Below are positions 16,311-25,513 of a DNA stretch of 64,000 nucleotides, one piece after another. The notes beneath the pieces were generated by a model. That model searched no databases. It had not been told where the DNA came from and saw nothing but the letters and a program-made list of their open reading frames with translations. The stretch's first letter is position 1, and each line of letters begins with the position of its first letter. The position numbers and the translations under genes were made by a program. Origin of the DNA: DASUAS01 sp963819475 (lineage in GTDB: Bacteria; Actinomycetota; Acidimicrobiia; IMCC26256; DASPTH01); the NCBI GenBank assembly GCA_963819475.1, contig CAWFWE010000004.1, forward strand, positions 1,178,001 to 1,242,000. Direction: 5' to 3'.

Positions 16311-17135
16311 ATGAGCGACTACCAGGACATCCGATTCGAGGTCCGCGACCAGGTCGCGACGGTCACGCTCCACCGCCCCGACGTCCGCAACGCGTTCGGT
16401 GGCGCGATGCCCGCCGAGCTCGACGACGCGTTCCGGCGGTGCGACACCGATGACGACATCCGCGCCGTGGTGCTGACCGGTACGCCGCCCGCCTTCTGCG
16501 CCGGCGCCGACCTGTCGCGGCGCGGCGACACGTTCGGCGAGATCGACCGGTCGACGTTCAGCGCCGCCGGTCTGCGGTTCCCGCCGTGGGACGTCCGCAA
16601 GCCGGTCATTGCGGCGGTCAACGGCCACGCGCTCGGCGTCGGGATGACGCTCGCGCTCCAGTGCGACATGCGGTTCATCGCCGCCGACGGGAAGTACGGC
16701 GTGGTGCAGGTCCAACGGGGGGTGATGGGCGACGCGTTCGTGCACTACTCGCTGCCGCGCCTCGTCGGCATCGCCAACGCGGCGGAGATCCTGCTCACCG
16801 GGGCCACGTTCGACGGCCGCGAGATGCAGCGGCTGGGCGTGGCGAGCCGCTGCCTCCCCAACGACGAGGTGCTCCCGGCCGCGTGGGCGGTGGCCCGTGA
16901 CATCGCGGTGCGCACCGCGCCGATGTCGGTCGCGTTCAGCAAGCGGGTGCTCTGGGAGACCTTCGAGCTCGACCGCGAGCAGGTCAACCGGCTCGAGACC
17001 GAGCTGCACCACCACCTGATGGGCAGCGCCGACGCCCGTGAGGGCGTGATGGCGTTCCTGGAACGGCGGGAGCCGGTGTGGTCGAGCCGGGTGGATCGGG
17101 ACTGGCCCGACTGGCCGGAGGGAGACGCACGATGA
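16311..17135 (+). CDS. Enoyl-CoA hydratase/isomerase family protein
   Basis: A 274-residue crotonase-fold protein: oxyanion-hole segments AFCAGADLS (about 61-69) and NGHALGVGMTLAL, with QVQRGVMGDAFVHYSLPRL at the catalytic region. The usual Glu pair of true hydratases is not obvious there, so isomerase or other crotonase chemistry is possible. ATG 16311 has GGGAGA upstream; an in-frame ATG at 16257 would extend it through the bridging element. ATGA overlap with the next SDR gene implies coupling. Confidence 0.85.
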   Translation: MSDYQDIRFEVRDQVATVTLHRPDVRNAFGGAMPAELDDAFRRCDTDDDIRAVVLTGTPPAFCAGADLSRRGDTFGEIDRSTFSAAGLRFPPWDVRKPVIAAVNGHALGVGMTLALQCDMRFIAADGKYGVVQVQRGVMGDAFVHYSLPRLVGIANAAEILLTGATFDGREMQRLGVASRCLPNDEVLPAAWAVARDIAVRTAPMSVAFSKRVLWETFELDREQVNRLETELHHHLMGSADAREGVMAFLERREPVWSSRVDRDWPDWPEGDAR

Positions 17136-18061
17136 GCCTAGGCTTCGAGACGACCACCGCCGACGTGCTGGAGGGCGTCGATCTCCACGACAAGGTCGCG
17201 ATCGTCACCGGCGCGTCGACCGGGCTCGGACTCGAGACCGCGCGCGCGTTGGCCGCGACCGGCGCGCACGTCGTCCTGGCCGGCCGTGACGCGGCGCGGG
17301 TCGACGCGGCCACGACGACCGTGCTCGACGACGTTCCCGGCGCCGAGCTCGAGGCCGGCATGCTCGACCTGACGTCGCTCGACAGCGTGCGCGGGTTCGC
17401 CGAATGGTTCGGCGCGACGCACACAAGCTTGCACCTGCTGATCAACAACGCGGGCGTCATGTACACGCCGTTCGAGCGGACCGCCGAGGGCTTCGAGATG
17501 CAGTTCGGCACCAACCACGTCGGCCACTTCCTGCTGACGTGCCTGCTGGTGCCCCAGCTGCTCGCCGACCCGCCGTCGCGAGTGGTGAACCTGAGCTCGG
17601 GTGGCCACCGCGGGTCCGACATCGTGTGGGACGACCCCAACTACGAGCGCCGCGACTACGACAAGTTCTCCGCGTACGGGCAGTCGAAGACGGCGAACAT
17701 CCTGTTCTCGGTGGAGCTCGAGCGCCGGCTGGGCGACCGCGGCGTGCACGCCTACGCGGTGCACCCCGGGATGATCTCCACCGAGCTGGGGCGGTACATG
17801 ACCAAGGACGACTTCTCCGCGCTCATGGAGCGGGCCAAGGCCGGGCCGTCCGGGGGAATGCCGCCGCGCAAGACGGTCGAGCAGGGCGCGGCCACGTCGG
17901 TCTGGGCCGCCACCGCGCCCGAGCTCGACGCGGAGGGCGGCACCTACCTCGCCGACTGCCAGGTCTCCGAGGACCATGCCCCCTGGGCGCTCGACCCCGA
18001 GTCCGCCGCCCGCCTCTGGACCCTCTCCGAGGAGCTCGTCGGCCGGAAATTCGACGTGTAG
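17132..18061 (+). CDS. SDR of the retinol-dehydrogenase/WWOX-like type
   Basis: A 309-residue SDR: TGASTGLGLETARAL at the cofactor site, NNAGVMYTPFERTAEGFE and NHVGHFLL (typical of the retinol-dehydrogenase-like subgroup), and catalytic YGQSK. The longer C-terminus (LDPESAARLWTLSEELV) also fits that subgroup, which oxidises or reduces lipophilic alcohols. It ends the operon begun near 12731; a 10-bp inverted repeat lies just downstream. Confidence 0.87.
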   Translation: MSLGFETTTADVLEGVDLHDKVAIVTGASTGLGLETARALAATGAHVVLAGRDAARVDAATTTVLDDVPGAELEAGMLDLTSLDSVRGFAEWFGATHTSLHLLINNAGVMYTPFERTAEGFEMQFGTNHVGHFLLTCLLVPQLLADPPSRVVNLSSGGHRGSDIVWDDPNYERRDYDKFSAYGQSKTANILFSVELERRLGDRGVHAYAVHPGMISTELGRYMTKDDFSALMERAKAGPSGGMPPRKTVEQGAATSVWAATAPELDAEGGTYLADCQVSEDHAPWALDPESAARLWTLSEELVGRKFDV

Positions 18062-18070
18062 CCACCGAAC

Positions 18071-18122
18071 GTGCGTCACCCCGCGCGCGAAACCGCAGGT
18101 CAGCCATCCACAGGTGACGCAC
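18071..18122. repeat. 10-bp inverted repeat between SDR and MarR genes
   Basis: GTGCGTCACC at 18071-18080 is matched by GGTGACGCAC at 18113-18122, with a 32-base spacer. It could terminate the upstream operon or bind the MarR protein encoded next. There is no T-run. Confidence 0.45.
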
Positions 18123-18155
18123 CTTCGTACATTTGCTGGACTCAAGCAAGTTCTG

Positions 18156-18161
18156 TAGGGT
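18156..18161 (+). promoter_or_regulatory. -10 box (TAGGGT) for MarR gene at 18169
   Basis: TAGGGT ends seven bases before ATG 18169, supporting a leaderless start there rather than the upstream TTG at 18133. A small inverted repeat (TTGCT-N7-AGCAA) lies just upstream. Confidence 0.5.
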
Positions 18162-18168
18162 CCGGTGC

Positions 18169-18654
18169 ATGGACGACCTGGCCCGCACCCAGCAGGCGCT
18201 CGAGCAGCTCGACCGCCTGCGGGCGAGCCGCAACGGGCACGCCGGGCTCTCGGCCGCGGCCGGCGTCGACCTCTCCCGCCCCGCCTACGCGCTGCTACGC
18301 CGGATCGACGAGCACGGACCGGCGCCCCTCGGCGAGCTCGCCCGGTCGACCGGCATGGACGCGGCATCAACCGGTCGGCAGGTGCGCAAGCTGCAGGAGC
18401 TCGGGTTCGTGGAGCGGGCGGCGAGCGCCGACGACGCACGCGTGGTCGTGGTGGAGATCACGCCCGCCGGGCGTGAGGCGCGTCGCCGGGTCGCCGACGT
18501 CCTCGAAGCCCACCTGCGCGACGTGCTCGACCGCTGGTCGCCCGCCGACCAGCGCGCGCTCGGCGACCTGCTGCAGCGGCTCGTCGACGACTTCCGCGCC
18601 ATCCAGTTCCGGAACCCGACCCGCTCGACCAACGGCGTGAGGAGCCCAGCATGA
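18169..18654 (+). CDS. MarR family transcriptional regulator
   Basis: A 161-residue winged-helix protein: PLGELARSTGMDAASTGRQV is the recognition region (about 58-77) and ASADDARVVVVEITPAG the wing. Its stop overlaps the ATG of an amidohydrolase gene (ATGA), so it is the first gene of an operon with amidohydrolase, DegT-like, SDR and perhaps P450 genes, which it may control. The ATG at 18169 is preferred to the upstream TTG. Confidence 0.88.
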   Translation: MDDLARTQQALEQLDRLRASRNGHAGLSAAAGVDLSRPAYALLRRIDEHGPAPLGELARSTGMDAASTGRQVRKLQELGFVERAASADDARVVVVEITPAGREARRRVADVLEAHLRDVLDRWSPADQRALGDLLQRLVDDFRAIQFRNPTRSTNGVRSPA

Positions 18655-19520
18655 CCATGCCCACCGACATCGGTGCGATCGACCTGATGATCGGCTTCCC
18701 CAAGGCCGATGCGTCGAAGACCTACGACTACCTCCGGCAGACGACGCACGCGGAGGACGAGTCCACCAAGGAGTTCCCGGCCGGTTACATGTTCAAGGAC
18801 GTCCCCAACCGGCTGGACAAGGGCGACGACGGCGTCGAGGTGACGGTCGCCGAGATGGACAAGTGGGGCGTCGACATCGGGATGGTCGGCGCGGGAACCG
18901 AGGCCACCGTCCGCGCCATGAAGGACCATCCCGGCCGCTTCATCGGCAGCCTCGAGATCGACCCCAACGACATCACCGGCGCGGTGCGCAAGATCCGGCA
19001 CTACAAGGACGAGCACGACATCAAGGCGGTGACGACGTTTCCCGCCGGATGCAACCCGCAGGTGCCGGTCGACGACCGCCGCTACTACCCGATCTACCAG
19101 ACGTGCATCGACCTCGACATCCCGATCGTGTCCAACGCCGGCATCGCCGGGCCGCGCTTCCCGTCCGCCTGCCAGGACGTGATGCTGTTCGACCAGGTCT
19201 GTTACGACTTCCCCGAGCTGCGCATCGTGATGCGCCACGGCGCCGAGCCGTGGGAGGAGCTGGCGGTGAAGCTCATGCTGAAGTGGCCGAACCTCCATTA
19301 CATGCCGAGCGCATTCGCGCCCAAGCACTACCCGAAGGCGATCATCGACTACGCCAACACCCGCGGCGCCGACAAGATCATGTACGCCGGCTACTACCCG
19401 ATGGGCCTGAGCCTGGAACGCATCTTCACCGAGATGCCGAACGTGCCGTTCCGCGACCACGTGTGGCCCAAGTTCTTGCGCGACAACGCGGTCCGCGTGT
19501 TCAAGCTCGACGCGTCATGA
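18651..19520 (+). CDS. Amidohydrolase-family protein lacking the HxH motif
   Basis: A 289-residue TIM-barrel protein of amidohydrolase family 2 (relatives include LigY/ACMSD-type enzymes). C-terminal signatures are present: RIVMRHGAEPWEELAVKL and a final DNAVRVFKLD. The N-terminal metal motif DxHxH of the family is replaced by GAIDLMIGFP, so two metal ligands are missing and a different or no metal is expected. In an operon between MarR and the DegT-like gene with four-base overlaps on both sides. Confidence 0.8.
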   Translation: MTMPTDIGAIDLMIGFPKADASKTYDYLRQTTHAEDESTKEFPAGYMFKDVPNRLDKGDDGVEVTVAEMDKWGVDIGMVGAGTEATVRAMKDHPGRFIGSLEIDPNDITGAVRKIRHYKDEHDIKAVTTFPAGCNPQVPVDDRRYYPIYQTCIDLDIPIVSNAGIAGPRFPSACQDVMLFDQVCYDFPELRIVMRHGAEPWEELAVKLMLKWPNLHYMPSAFAPKHYPKAIIDYANTRGADKIMYAGYYPMGLSLERIFTEMPNVPFRDHVWPKFLRDNAVRVFKLDAS

Positions 19521-20758
19521 GACCCGACCAGCGGCGGATCGAGTACGCGGGCAGCGTCCACGGCGAGGAGGAGATCGAGGCCGTCGTCGAGGTCCTGCGC
19601 GGTGGCGCGTCGGCGCTGCGCATCAGCAAGAACGTCAAGGCGTTCGAGCAGGGCGTCGCCGAGTACTTCGGGAAGCGGCGCGGGATCATGTGCAACTCGG
19701 GCTCGTCGGCGTTGTACCTCGCGGTCGAGCTCCTCGACCTCGAGCCGGGTGACGAGGTGGTCACGTCGGCGGTGACGTTCTCGACCGACGTCGCGCCGTT
19801 GGTGCGCGCCGGGATCGTCCCTGCGTTCGTCGACGTGGAGCCCGACACCTTCAACATCGACGTCGACGGCATCGAGGCCATGATCTCGCCCCGCACGAAG
19901 GCGATCCTGGCGCCGAACCTGATCGGCAACGCGCCCGACTGGGACCGCATCCGCGCCATCGCCGACGCCCACGACCTCAAGGTGATCGAGGACTCGTGTG
20001 ACGCGCTCGGCGCCACCCTGCGCGGCACGCCGACCGGCACCCGTTCGGACATCAGCGTCACCAGCTTCGCCCTCGCGCACATCATCACCGCGGCGGCCAC
20101 GGGTGGGATGGTGCTCCTCGACGACGACGAGTGGATCGACCGCTGCCTGCTCCTGCGCCGGTGGGGTCGCCGCTCGGAGCCGCAGTTCTTCGGGACGAAG
20201 AAGGGCGACCGCCAGTTCTTCACCGACGTCGACGGCATCGAGTACGACAACCTCTTCATCTTCGACGAGGTCGGATGGAACTTCGAGCCGTGCGAGATCA
20301 GCGCGGCGTTCGGGAACGTGCAGCTGCGGCGGCTCCCGGCGAACCTCGCCCGGCGCCAGCGCAACTTCGACGTGCTGTCCGCGTTCTTCGGCACCTACCC
20401 GGACGTGTTCACGCTGCCCCGACAGCTGGAAGGACTGGAGACCGGGTGGCACATGTTCCCGATCCTGTTGCGGCCGGAGTCGGGCATCCGCCGGGGCGAC
20501 TTCCAGGAGCACATGGAGGGTCACGGCATCGACACGCGCATGGTGTGGACCGGCAACGTCACCCGCCAACCCGCGTTCGCCGCCGTGCCGCACCGGGTGC
20601 CGGACGGTGGGCTGCCCAACGCCGACCGGGTGATGGAGCAGGGGCTGATCCTGCCGTCGAACCACGGGCTCGACGACGACGACCTCGAGTACCTGTGCGT
20701 CACCGCCGGCGAGTTCCTGAAGGAGCACGGCCACGCGCCGGCGGGGGTGGTCGCGTGA
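19517..20758 (+). CDS. DegT/DnrJ/EryC1/StrS-fold protein with His replacing the PLP lysine
   Basis: A 413-residue fold-type I PLP protein. RGIMCNSGSSALYLAVELLD and EPGDEVVTSAVTFSTDV are the DegT-family N-terminal signatures, and KVIEDSCDALGA holds the PLP ring-facing Asp. At the Schiff-base site the text is SFALAHIITA: histidine 188 sits where aminotransferases have lysine. The same Lys-to-His change defines the 3-dehydratases ColD and E1 (AscC). No nucleotide-sugar genes are nearby, so the substrate is open. ATGA overlap upstream, GTGA overlap downstream. Confidence 0.82.
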   Translation: MRPDQRRIEYAGSVHGEEEIEAVVEVLRGGASALRISKNVKAFEQGVAEYFGKRRGIMCNSGSSALYLAVELLDLEPGDEVVTSAVTFSTDVAPLVRAGIVPAFVDVEPDTFNIDVDGIEAMISPRTKAILAPNLIGNAPDWDRIRAIADAHDLKVIEDSCDALGATLRGTPTGTRSDISVTSFALAHIITAAATGGMVLLDDDEWIDRCLLLRRWGRRSEPQFFGTKKGDRQFFTDVDGIEYDNLFIFDEVGWNFEPCEISAAFGNVQLRRLPANLARRQRNFDVLSAFFGTYPDVFTLPRQLEGLETGWHMFPILLRPESGIRRGDFQEHMEGHGIDTRMVWTGNVTRQPAFAAVPHRVPDGGLPNADRVMEQGLILPSNHGLDDDDLEYLCVTAGEFLKEHGHAPAGVVA

Positions 20759-21591
20759 GCGCGGGTGGGCGCTTCGCCGGACGCCGAGCCGTCGTCACCG
20801 GTGCGAGCCGGGGCATCGGGGCGGGGATCGCGCAGCGGCTGGCCGCCGACGGCGCGGCGGTGGCGATCGTCGCCCGCACGGTCGACGCGCACCCGACGCT
20901 GCCCGGCAGCCTCACCGAGACCGCCGACCTGCTGCGGGGCTACGGCAACCCCGTGGCGGTGATCGCCGCCGACCTCGCCGACGGTGACGACCGCGCCCGC
21001 ATCGTGCCCGAGGCCGCCGAGCAGCTGGGAGGCCCGCTCGACATCCTCGTGAACAACGCGGCAGCGGCGATGTACGCGCAGCCCTCGGAGATGCCGCTGA
21101 AGCGGCGGCGCATCACGTTCGAGGTGAACGCGCACGCGCCGCTCGACCTCGCCCAGGCCGCGCTGCCCGCCATGCTCGAACGGGGCGAGGGATGGATCGT
21201 CAACGTGTCGAGTCACAGCGCGGTGCACGCGCCGGGCCCGCCGTTCGAGCATGAGGGCCTCGCCGCCACCATCGGCCTGTACGGCTCGTCGAAGGCGGCC
21301 CTGAACCGCGAGAGCAACGCGCTCGCACACGAGCTGTGGGGCCGGGGCATACGCGTCAACACCGTCGAGCCGCGCGCGGCCGTGATGAGCGAGGGGGCCG
21401 AGGCGCTCGCCGGCCACGTGATCCGCGACGACCAGAAGGAGTCGATGGAGGAGATGGTCGAGGCGGTCGTCCACCTCTGCGACTGCGACGAGTCGAGCAC
21501 GGGCGCGGTGCACGTGAGCCTCGACCTCATCGCCGAGCGCGGCCTCACGGTGATGGCCCTCGACGGATCGGCGCCGTGGGTGAAGGCGTGA
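20755..21591 (+). CDS. Short-chain dehydrogenase/reductase
   Basis: A 278-residue SDR: VVTGASRGIGAGIAQRL cofactor loop, NNAAAAMYAQPSEMPL after strand 4, and catalytic YGSSK within an ESNALAHELWGRGIRV helix. The insertion HPTLPGSLTET after strand 2 is also seen in the SDR at 27443, marking the two as one subgroup. GTG 20755 overlaps the DegT-like stop. Probably acts on the same compound as the DegT-like and amidohydrolase proteins. Confidence 0.87.
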   Translation: MSAGGRFAGRRAVVTGASRGIGAGIAQRLAADGAAVAIVARTVDAHPTLPGSLTETADLLRGYGNPVAVIAADLADGDDRARIVPEAAEQLGGPLDILVNNAAAAMYAQPSEMPLKRRRITFEVNAHAPLDLAQAALPAMLERGEGWIVNVSSHSAVHAPGPPFEHEGLAATIGLYGSSKAALNRESNALAHELWGRGIRVNTVEPRAAVMSEGAEALAGHVIRDDQKESMEEMVEAVVHLCDCDESSTGAVHVSLDLIAERGLTVMALDGSAPWVKA

Positions 21592-21602
21592 CGGCTCCGG
21601 CG

Positions 21603-21608
21603 TAGCAT
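21603..21608 (+). promoter_or_regulatory. -10 box (TAGCAT) for P450 gene
   Basis: TAGCAT ends seven bases before ATG 21616. There is no Shine-Dalgarno, so the P450 appears to start a leaderless transcript of its own. Confidence 0.55.
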
Positions 21609-21615
21609 CGCTCCC

Positions 21616-22803
21616 ATGGCCAGCACCGACGCGCGCGTGATCGACCTGCTCGACGGCGACCTGTACGCCGACGACCCCGGACCCGTGTACGCGTGGCTGC
21701 GCGAGCACGCGCCCGTCTACTGGGACGCGGCGAACGAGCTGTGGGGCATCTCCCGGTACGACGACATCCTCGAGATCGAGAAGGCGAAGAACGTCTTCAT
21801 CAGCTCCGACACCGTGAAGGGCGGCTACCGGCCGAACCTCCCCTCGGACCCGTCGATCATCGGCCTCGACGACCCGCTGCACACCAAGCGGCGCGTGCTC
21901 GTGAACCGCGGGTTCACGCCGCGCACGGTGCTGCGCTGGGAGGACCACGTGAAGGCAACGGTCGCGGGGTTGCTCGACGCCGCCACCGAGAAGGACCGGG
22001 TCGAGCTGATCGAGGACCTCGCCGGGCCACTGCCGGCGCAGATGATCGGCCTGCTGCTCGGCTACCCGCACGAGATGTGGCCCAAGCTCATGGATTGGTC
22101 GCAGCGCACCATCGTGGGCGGCGGGGGTCCCCGCTACGTCGACGAGGACGTCATGGCCGCGGCGATGGAGTTCGCCAGCGCCTGCGCCGACCTCTACGGC
22201 GAGAAGCAGCGCTGCCCGGCCGACGACATCATGACGGTCTGGACCACGGCGGAGATCGACGGCGAGCCGCTCGGCCTCGACCGGGTCATCAACGACTGCC
22301 TGCTGCTCCTCGACGGGGGCGCCGAGACGACCCGCACGGTGATCGCCCGCACGATCATCGAGCTGGCCGGCCGGCCCGATCAGTACCGGTTGCTGCGCGA
22401 CGGCGCCGACATGACCGTCGCCACCGAGGAGTTCATCCGCTGGGTCACGCCGGTCCTCAACATGTGCCGCGTCGCCAATCGCGACTACGACCTGCACGGC
22501 ACCACCATCCGTCAGGGCCAGCAGGTGGTGCTCATGTACCCGTCGGCCAACCGCGACCCGACCCACTTCGTCGACCCCGACCGTTATGACGTGACCCGCA
22601 CGCCGAATCAGCACCTCGCGTTCGGGTTCGGCACCCACTTCTGCCTCGGTGCCGCGCTGGCGCGCCTCGAGATCAAGCTCTTCTTCGAGGAGTTCGTGCG
22701 CCGCGTGCGCGAGATCCGGGTCGTGCCCGGCAGCGTCGACTACCTGCCCAACTCGTTCGTGAACGGCGTCAACCGCGCCGAGGTCGAGCTCGTGCTCGGC
22801 TGA
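21616..22803 (+). CDS. Cytochrome P450
   Basis: A 395-residue soluble bacterial P450. The I-helix oxygen-activation motif is GAETT at 235-239, the K-helix ExxR is EEFIR, and the heme loop FGFGTHFCLG carries the axial Cys 343. It would hydroxylate a lipophilic substrate using ferredoxin electrons; none is encoded nearby. In a steroid context sterol side-chain oxidation (CYP125/142 role) is plausible, but the sequence does not settle the subfamily. An amidohydrolase gene follows after 23 bases. Confidence 0.93.
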   Translation: MASTDARVIDLLDGDLYADDPGPVYAWLREHAPVYWDAANELWGISRYDDILEIEKAKNVFISSDTVKGGYRPNLPSDPSIIGLDDPLHTKRRVLVNRGFTPRTVLRWEDHVKATVAGLLDAATEKDRVELIEDLAGPLPAQMIGLLLGYPHEMWPKLMDWSQRTIVGGGGPRYVDEDVMAAAMEFASACADLYGEKQRCPADDIMTVWTTAEIDGEPLGLDRVINDCLLLLDGGAETTRTVIARTIIELAGRPDQYRLLRDGADMTVATEEFIRWVTPVLNMCRVANRDYDLHGTTIRQGQQVVLMYPSANRDPTHFVDPDRYDVTRTPNQHLAFGFGTHFCLGAALARLEIKLFFEEFVRRVREIRVVPGSVDYLPNSFVNGVNRAEVELVLG

Positions 22804-22826
22804 CGCTGAGGCTGAGGGGACTGCAC

Positions 22827-24572
22827 ATGTACGACGTCAAGATCACCAACGGCACCGTCGTCGATGGCACCGGCGCCACGCGTTTCGTCGGTGACGTGGC
22901 GGTCAAGGACGGCGCGATCGTGGAGGTGTCGCGGTCGCCGCTCCCGGGCGAGGCCGCCGAGACCATCGACGCCACCGGGCTGCTGGTCACGCCCGGCTTC
23001 GTCGACGTCCACACCCACTACGACGGCCAGGCGACGTGGGATCCGCTGCTCGAGCCGTCGTCCGGGCACGGTGTCACCACCGTGGTCGCCGGCAACTGCG
23101 GCGTCGGGTTCGCCCCCGTGCGCCCGGGCGACGAGAAGTGGCTGATCAGCCTGATGGAAGGCGTCGAGGACATCCCCGGCACCGCGCTCACCGAGGGCAT
23201 CGACTGGAGCTGGGAGACGTTCCCGGAGTACCTCGACGCGCTCGACCGGCGCCGGTTCGGGATCGACGTCGGCGTGCAGGTGTCGCACGGCGCCGTGCGC
23301 GCCTACGCGATGGGGGAGCGGGGCGCGGCGAACGAACCCGCGACGCCCGCCGAGATCGCGGCCATGGCCGCCATCGTGCAGGACGCGGTGGAGGCCGGTG
23401 CGCTGGGCTTCTCGACGTCGCGGACACTCGGTCACCGCGCGATGGACGGCCGGCCGGTGCCGGGCACGTTCGCGGCCGAGGACGAGCTGTTCGCGCTCGG
23501 GCGCGCCATGCGACGCGCCGGGGGCGGCGTCTTCGAGCTGGCGCCGCTCGGCGCCTCGGGGGAAGACCTGCTGGCGCCCCAGCAGGAGATGGCTTGGATG
23601 CGCCGGCTCTCCGAGGAGCTCGACCTCCCCGTCTCGTTCACGCTGTTGCAGATCGATGCCGCGCCGGACGCATGGCGGGGGCTGATGGACGAGTCGCTGC
23701 GCGCGCACGACGCCGGCGCGCAGGTGGTGCCGCAGGTCGCGGCCCGACCCTTCGGCATGCTGCTCGGCTTCCCGACGCGTCACGGCTTCAGCGGTCGGCC
23801 CACCTACCGCGAGCTCGCCGCCCGCTTGTCGCCCGACGAGCTGCTCGTCGAGGTGGCGAAGCCGGCGGTGCGAGCCCAGATCCTGGCCGAGCCCGACGTC
23901 GAGCCCGACCCGACGGTGCTGTTCGACGGCATGTTCCAGCTGGTGCAGGGCTCGCTCGACCGTCTCTACGCGCTCGGGGACCCGCCGGTGGACGAGCCCA
24001 CCCCCGACCGCACGATCGCGGCCATGGCGGAGGAGGCCGGCATCGAGCCGATCACGATGCTGTACGACGTCATGCTCGAGTACGGCGCGCAGCACCTGCT
24101 CATGCTGCCGTTCTTCAACTACGCCGAGCGCAACCACGACGCCATCCGCGAGATGTTGCTGCACCCGGCGGCGGTGTCGGGGCTGTCCGACGGCGGCGCG
24201 CACTGCGGGCTCATCTGCGACGCGTCGATCCCGACGTTCGTGCTCACACACTGGGCGCGCGATCGCACGCGCGGCGCCACGCTGCCGCTCGAGTACCTGG
24301 TGAAGAAGCAGACGTCGGACACCGCCGCGCTGTTCGGGCTCGGCGACCGCGGCGTCCTCGCGGCGGGCAAGAAGGCCGACGTCAACATCGTCGACTACGA
24401 GCACCTCTCGCTGAGCATGCCGCGCCTGGCCCACGACCTGCCCGCCGGCGGTGGGCGCCTCCTGCAGGACGCCCACGGCTACGTCGCCACCATGGTCGGC
24501 GGCGAGATCACCCGCCGCCACGGCGTCGACACCGGGGCCCGCCCGGGTCGGTTGCTGCGAGGCGCCCGATGA
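22827..24572 (+). CDS. N-acyl-D-amino-acid deacylase-like amidohydrolase
   Basis: A 581-residue metallo-hydrolase of the D-aminoacylase/dihydroorotase-like group. The beta-sandwich edge YDVKITNGTVVDGTG leads to the metal motif HTHYDGQATWDP (about 57-68), VVAGNCGVG, and the late aspartate in SGLSDGGAHCG. The C-terminus returns to the sandwich (GKKADVNIVDYEHL). True D-aminoacylases cleave N-acyl-D-amino acids; in this cluster hydrolysis of a cyclic amide or lactone-like metabolite is equally possible. ATGA overlap with the next gene. Confidence 0.85.
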   Translation: MYDVKITNGTVVDGTGATRFVGDVAVKDGAIVEVSRSPLPGEAAETIDATGLLVTPGFVDVHTHYDGQATWDPLLEPSSGHGVTTVVAGNCGVGFAPVRPGDEKWLISLMEGVEDIPGTALTEGIDWSWETFPEYLDALDRRRFGIDVGVQVSHGAVRAYAMGERGAANEPATPAEIAAMAAIVQDAVEAGALGFSTSRTLGHRAMDGRPVPGTFAAEDELFALGRAMRRAGGGVFELAPLGASGEDLLAPQQEMAWMRRLSEELDLPVSFTLLQIDAAPDAWRGLMDESLRAHDAGAQVVPQVAARPFGMLLGFPTRHGFSGRPTYRELAARLSPDELLVEVAKPAVRAQILAEPDVEPDPTVLFDGMFQLVQGSLDRLYALGDPPVDEPTPDRTIAAMAEEAGIEPITMLYDVMLEYGAQHLLMLPFFNYAERNHDAIREMLLHPAAVSGLSDGGAHCGLICDASIPTFVLTHWARDRTRGATLPLEYLVKKQTSDTAALFGLGDRGVLAAGKKADVNIVDYEHLSLSMPRLAHDLPAGGGRLLQDAHGYVATMVGGEITRRHGVDTGARPGRLLRGAR

Positions 24573-25513
24573 CCCACCCCGACGACGAGTTCCACCCGGC
24601 GACCGACGACGACCCGTTCTGGAGCGAGACCGCGTGGTTCGCCTTCTCGGTGCCGGAGCGCAAGCTCGCCGGGTGGACCTACCCCTTCTTCCGGACCAAC
24701 CAGGGAACCTGCTCGGCGGCGGTGTTCCTGTGGGACGACCACGGCGACCAGCCGTTCGACTGCCGCTACTACAAGCAGATCTGGCACCTCCCGGTGCCCG
24801 ACGCGCTGAGCGACTTCGACCTCGCCAACGGCCTCGGCTACACGGTGCGCGAGCCGCAGCGCGTCTACGACCTCCGCTACCGCGACCCCGACGGTGACGA
24901 CCTCTCGTTCGACCTCACGTTCACCGCGGTGATGGACCCACTGCACACGAAGACGTCGGGCCCCGACGGCGGGCACTATGACCAGCTCGGCCGCTTCACG
25001 GGCACGCTGGTGCTCGACGGCGAGACCATCGAGGTCGATGCCTACGGCGCGCGCGACCGCTCGTGGGGCTCGCGCACGCCGTTCGGGCCGTACCTCATGT
25101 CGGCGGGTGCCTGGACGGCCACCCAGATGCCCTACAGCCATGCCACGTCGGACAACGCGTCGTTCTTGGCCATCACCGCCAACGTCACCGACGACTTCCC
25201 GATGATCATGGGCTTCCACCTGCGCGACGGCGAGGTGTCCCGCCTCGCCAAGGGCCGCCGCGCCATCCTCGGGAGCGACCCCGCCACCGGCACGGTGACG
25301 CGCGTCCTGGTCGAGGGGACCGACGAGCTCGGTCGCGAGTTCCACGCTGAGGGCGAGAGCGTCAGCAAGTTCGTGAACTTCTGCAACGAGAACCTGGTCG
25401 GCTGGAACTACCTCGTGCGCTGGGACATCGACGGCGTCGAGGCCTGGGGCGAGCAGCACGAGAACTACAGCACCGGCGCCTTCCGCAAGTACCTCCGCGC
25501 GTGCGACGTGTGA
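24569..25513 (+). CDS. Uncharacterised protein, AttH/CrtC-like (DUF7064/7065 type)
   Basis: A 314-residue protein rich in beta strands and aromatic residues, with motifs YPFFRTNQGTCSAAVFLWDD, a central GARDRSWGSR and a C-terminal WGEQHENYSTG. The HGARDRSWG-type centre is shared with actinobacterial proteins related to AttH/hydroxyneurosporene-synthase lipocalin-like barrels. No reaction is known to me. Four-base overlap with the amidohydrolase and GTGA overlap with the following MarR gene put all three in one operon. Confidence 0.65.
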   Translation: MTHPDDEFHPATDDDPFWSETAWFAFSVPERKLAGWTYPFFRTNQGTCSAAVFLWDDHGDQPFDCRYYKQIWHLPVPDALSDFDLANGLGYTVREPQRVYDLRYRDPDGDDLSFDLTFTAVMDPLHTKTSGPDGGHYDQLGRFTGTLVLDGETIEVDAYGARDRSWGSRTPFGPYLMSAGAWTATQMPYSHATSDNASFLAITANVTDDFPMIMGFHLRDGEVSRLAKGRRAILGSDPATGTVTRVLVEGTDELGREFHAEGESVSKFVNFCNENLVGWNYLVRWDIDGVEAWGEQHENYSTGAFRKYLRACDV

